NCBI GenBank assembly: GCA_022360595.1
Contig: JAKSCN010000086.1
Coordinates: forward strand, 1-14,101
Length of the DNA stretch: 14,101 nt
Reading direction: 5' to 3'
DNA from: Chromatiales bacterium
GTDB lineage: Bacteria; Pseudomonadota; Gammaproteobacteria; Chromatiales; Chromatiaceae
The notes below the pieces were generated by a model. The model was not told the DNA's origin and ran no database searches. It saw nothing but the letters and a program-made list of their open reading frames with translations. How positions within the stretch are numbered: the first letter of the stretch is position 1; each line of letters begins with the position of its first letter. The translations under genes and the position numbers were made by a program. Of the stretch, positions 12,787 through 14,101 are shown in pieces.

Positions 12787-14101
12787 CTAACTGAACTTCA
12801 GTTTAAACCCCGCTGTCTTGAGCTTTTTAGCCTCCTGCTTCAGCTCTTGATGGGGGAGTGGATGTTCATCTAACCAGCCTTCCGGAAACGCCAGCTCAAG
12901 GTTGTTACCGTTGGCGGTGAGCTGGGCATCGATCTGCAACATGGAAGAGCGGGAGCGGTGCAGCAGCACAGCCAGGCGCAGTACGGTACAGAGCTGCAGG
13001 ACACAATTTATGATGGTGTCGGGCAGCGCCTCGATAGTCTCCATGGCAACCTTGCGCCGGTGGTTGCGCACCAGGGTGGCGAGCACTCTCTGTTCCTGGC
13101 GGGAGAAGCCCGGCAGGTCCGAGTTGTCGATGATATAGGCGCCGTGCTTCTGGAATTGGGTGTGAGAGATGGTGAGGCCGATCTCATGTACCCGCGCACC
13201 CCAACTCAACATCTCGGCATATTCACCGCCAGCCAGTTTCCACTCTTGAGCTACCTGGGCAAAGAGTCTGCGGGCGGTGGTCTCAATGCGTTGGGCATGT
13301 TCCATATCGACACTGTAGCGCTTGCAGATTGCTCGAATGGTCGACTCACGTACATCTTCATGGTGGATGCGCCCGAGCATTTCATTGATCAGCCCTTCGC
13401 GCAGGGCGCTTGCGGAGACGCGCATTTCACGAATATTGAGCGCTTTAAAAACCGCGCGTAATACCGCTACCCCACCGACGAAGACCGGACGTCGTTCGGT
13501 GCTTAGGCCAGGCATCTCCAGCTCTTCTATCTTGCCTACCTCAATCAATTTGCTGCGTAGTTTTTCCAGTCCTTCGGCAGGGATCACATCGCGGTTGGCG
13601 CTCCAGCCCATCTCACTGAGTACTTTGCCAATGGCGCGAATGGTGCCTGAACTGCCTACCGCCGCCTGCCAGCCCGCGCCGCGAAATTCATTTTTGATCG
13701 GGCGGATCTCGATGGCGCCGGTCAGTTCGGCGGTCCGCATGGTCTTTTCATCGATAATGCCATCCTGGAAATGCTTGCGCGTCATACTGACACAGCCCAT
13801 GTGGAGGCTCTCCATGTGGCGTGGTGTAAAGTGGTCGCCAACAATCAGCTCGGTACTGCCACCGCCGATGTCGACAACCAGACGGCGCTCATCGCTGGTG
13901 GCCAGGCCATGGGAGACCCCCAGGTAGACCAGACGCGCCTCTTCGCGACCGGCAATGATTTCGATCGGATGGCCCAGCGCCTGTTCAGCAAGGCTGAGAA
14001 AACGGTGTGAATTTTTTACTTGACGCAGGGTGTTGGTGCCTACGGCGCGGACAGTCCCCTGTGGCAAGGAGCGGATTCGCTGGCCGAAGCGCTCCAGACA
14101 T
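12787..14101 (-). CDS. ppx: Exopolyphosphatase / GppA (Ppx-GppA family), 5' truncated
   Basis: The frame is open to the window edge and encodes the last 437 residues. About 60-75 N-terminal residues lie outside the window, judged from family lengths near 500; the internal TTG at 14067 is not the start. The segment SLPQGTVRAVGTNTLRQVKN and the phosphate-binding VVDIGGGSTELIVG belong to the actin-like ASKHA ATPase core. The C-terminal half is the HD-like helical domain, with WGARVHEIGL, the HGAYIIDNSDLPGFSRQEQ segment and LVRNHRR, and the protein ends in GFKLKFS as E. coli Ppx and GppA do. It degrades polyphosphate to orthophosphate and/or hydrolyses pppGpp to ppGpp; the two roles cannot be told apart by eye. 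It is convergent with the ppk2 operon, and the adjacency supports a polyphosphate role. Confidence 0.93.
   Translation of the reverse strand, partial: CLERFGQRIRSLPQGTVRAVGTNTLRQVKNSHRFLSLAEQALGHPIEIIAGREEARLVYLGVSHGLATSDERRLVVDIGGGSTELIVGDHFTPRHMESLHMGCVSMTRKHFQDGIIDEKTMRTAELTGAIEIRPIKNEFRGAGWQAAVGSSGTIRAIGKVLSEMGWSANRDVIPAEGLEKLRSKLIEVGKIEELEMPGLSTERRPVFVGGVAVLRAVFKALNIREMRVSASALREGLINEMLGRIHHEDVRESTIRAICKRYSVDMEHAQRIETTARRLFAQVAQEWKLAGGEYAEMLSWGARVHEIGLTISHTQFQKHGAYIIDNSDLPGFSRQEQRVLATLVRNHRRKVAMETIEALPDTIINCVLQLCTVLRLAVLLHRSRSSMLQIDAQLTANGNNLELAFPEGWLDEHPLPHQELKQEAKKLKTAGFKLKFS

Overview
The window looks like a chromosomal stretch of a gammaproteobacterium of moderate GC. The evidence is the rppH-ptsP gene pair in its usual gammaproteobacterial order, proteins that read very close to the Escherichia/Pseudomonas versions of RppH, PtsP and Ppx/GppA, and short inverted elements resembling the REP sequences of Pseudomonas and Xanthomonas. 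Genus cannot be fixed from sequence alone; a Chromatiales-like sulfur oxidiser or a relative is a guess. No rRNA, tRNA, CRISPR array, transposase or prophage gene is visible.

Layout. 1-61 is the 3' end of an unidentified + strand gene. 94-1087 (minus) holds a 67-residue single-pass membrane protein downstream of a HAD-IB phosphatase. 1252-4115 (plus) is rppH (RNA pyrophosphohydrolase) then ptsP (GAF-domain EI of the nitrogen phosphotransferase system). 4116-4359 is non-coding with competing hairpins, followed by an AT-richer orphan six-helix membrane protein (4360-5040). 5122-7018 (minus) is a two-gene ABC-2 exporter, ATPase first. 7019-7337 is a regulatory region with an operator-like palindrome and a pair of REP-like elements. 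7338-8800 (plus) is alanine dehydrogenase followed by a small ferredoxin-fold ABM-like protein, ending in a second REP-like inverted pair. 8882-11346 (minus) is a lemA-DUF2207 envelope pair with a 4-nt stop/start overlap. 11472-12690 (plus) is a PPK2 polyphosphate kinase and a 76-residue helical protein, closed by a strong terminator. 12787 to the right edge (minus) is a 5'-truncated exopolyphosphatase/GppA.

Functional links. ppk2 and ppx sit tail to tail, forming a polyphosphate/nucleotide module. rppH-ptsP ties mRNA 5'-end processing to PTS-Ntr. ald catalyses NAD-linked alanine/pyruvate interconversion. lemA-DUF2207 is a recurring pair of unknown envelope role. Most of the window is ordinary housekeeping sequence. 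The parts most worth a second look are the REP-like pairs bracketing ald and its neighbour, the competing hairpins at 4145-4196, the orphan membrane protein after them, and the small protein behind ppk2. I found no clear case for a wholly new multi-gene system.
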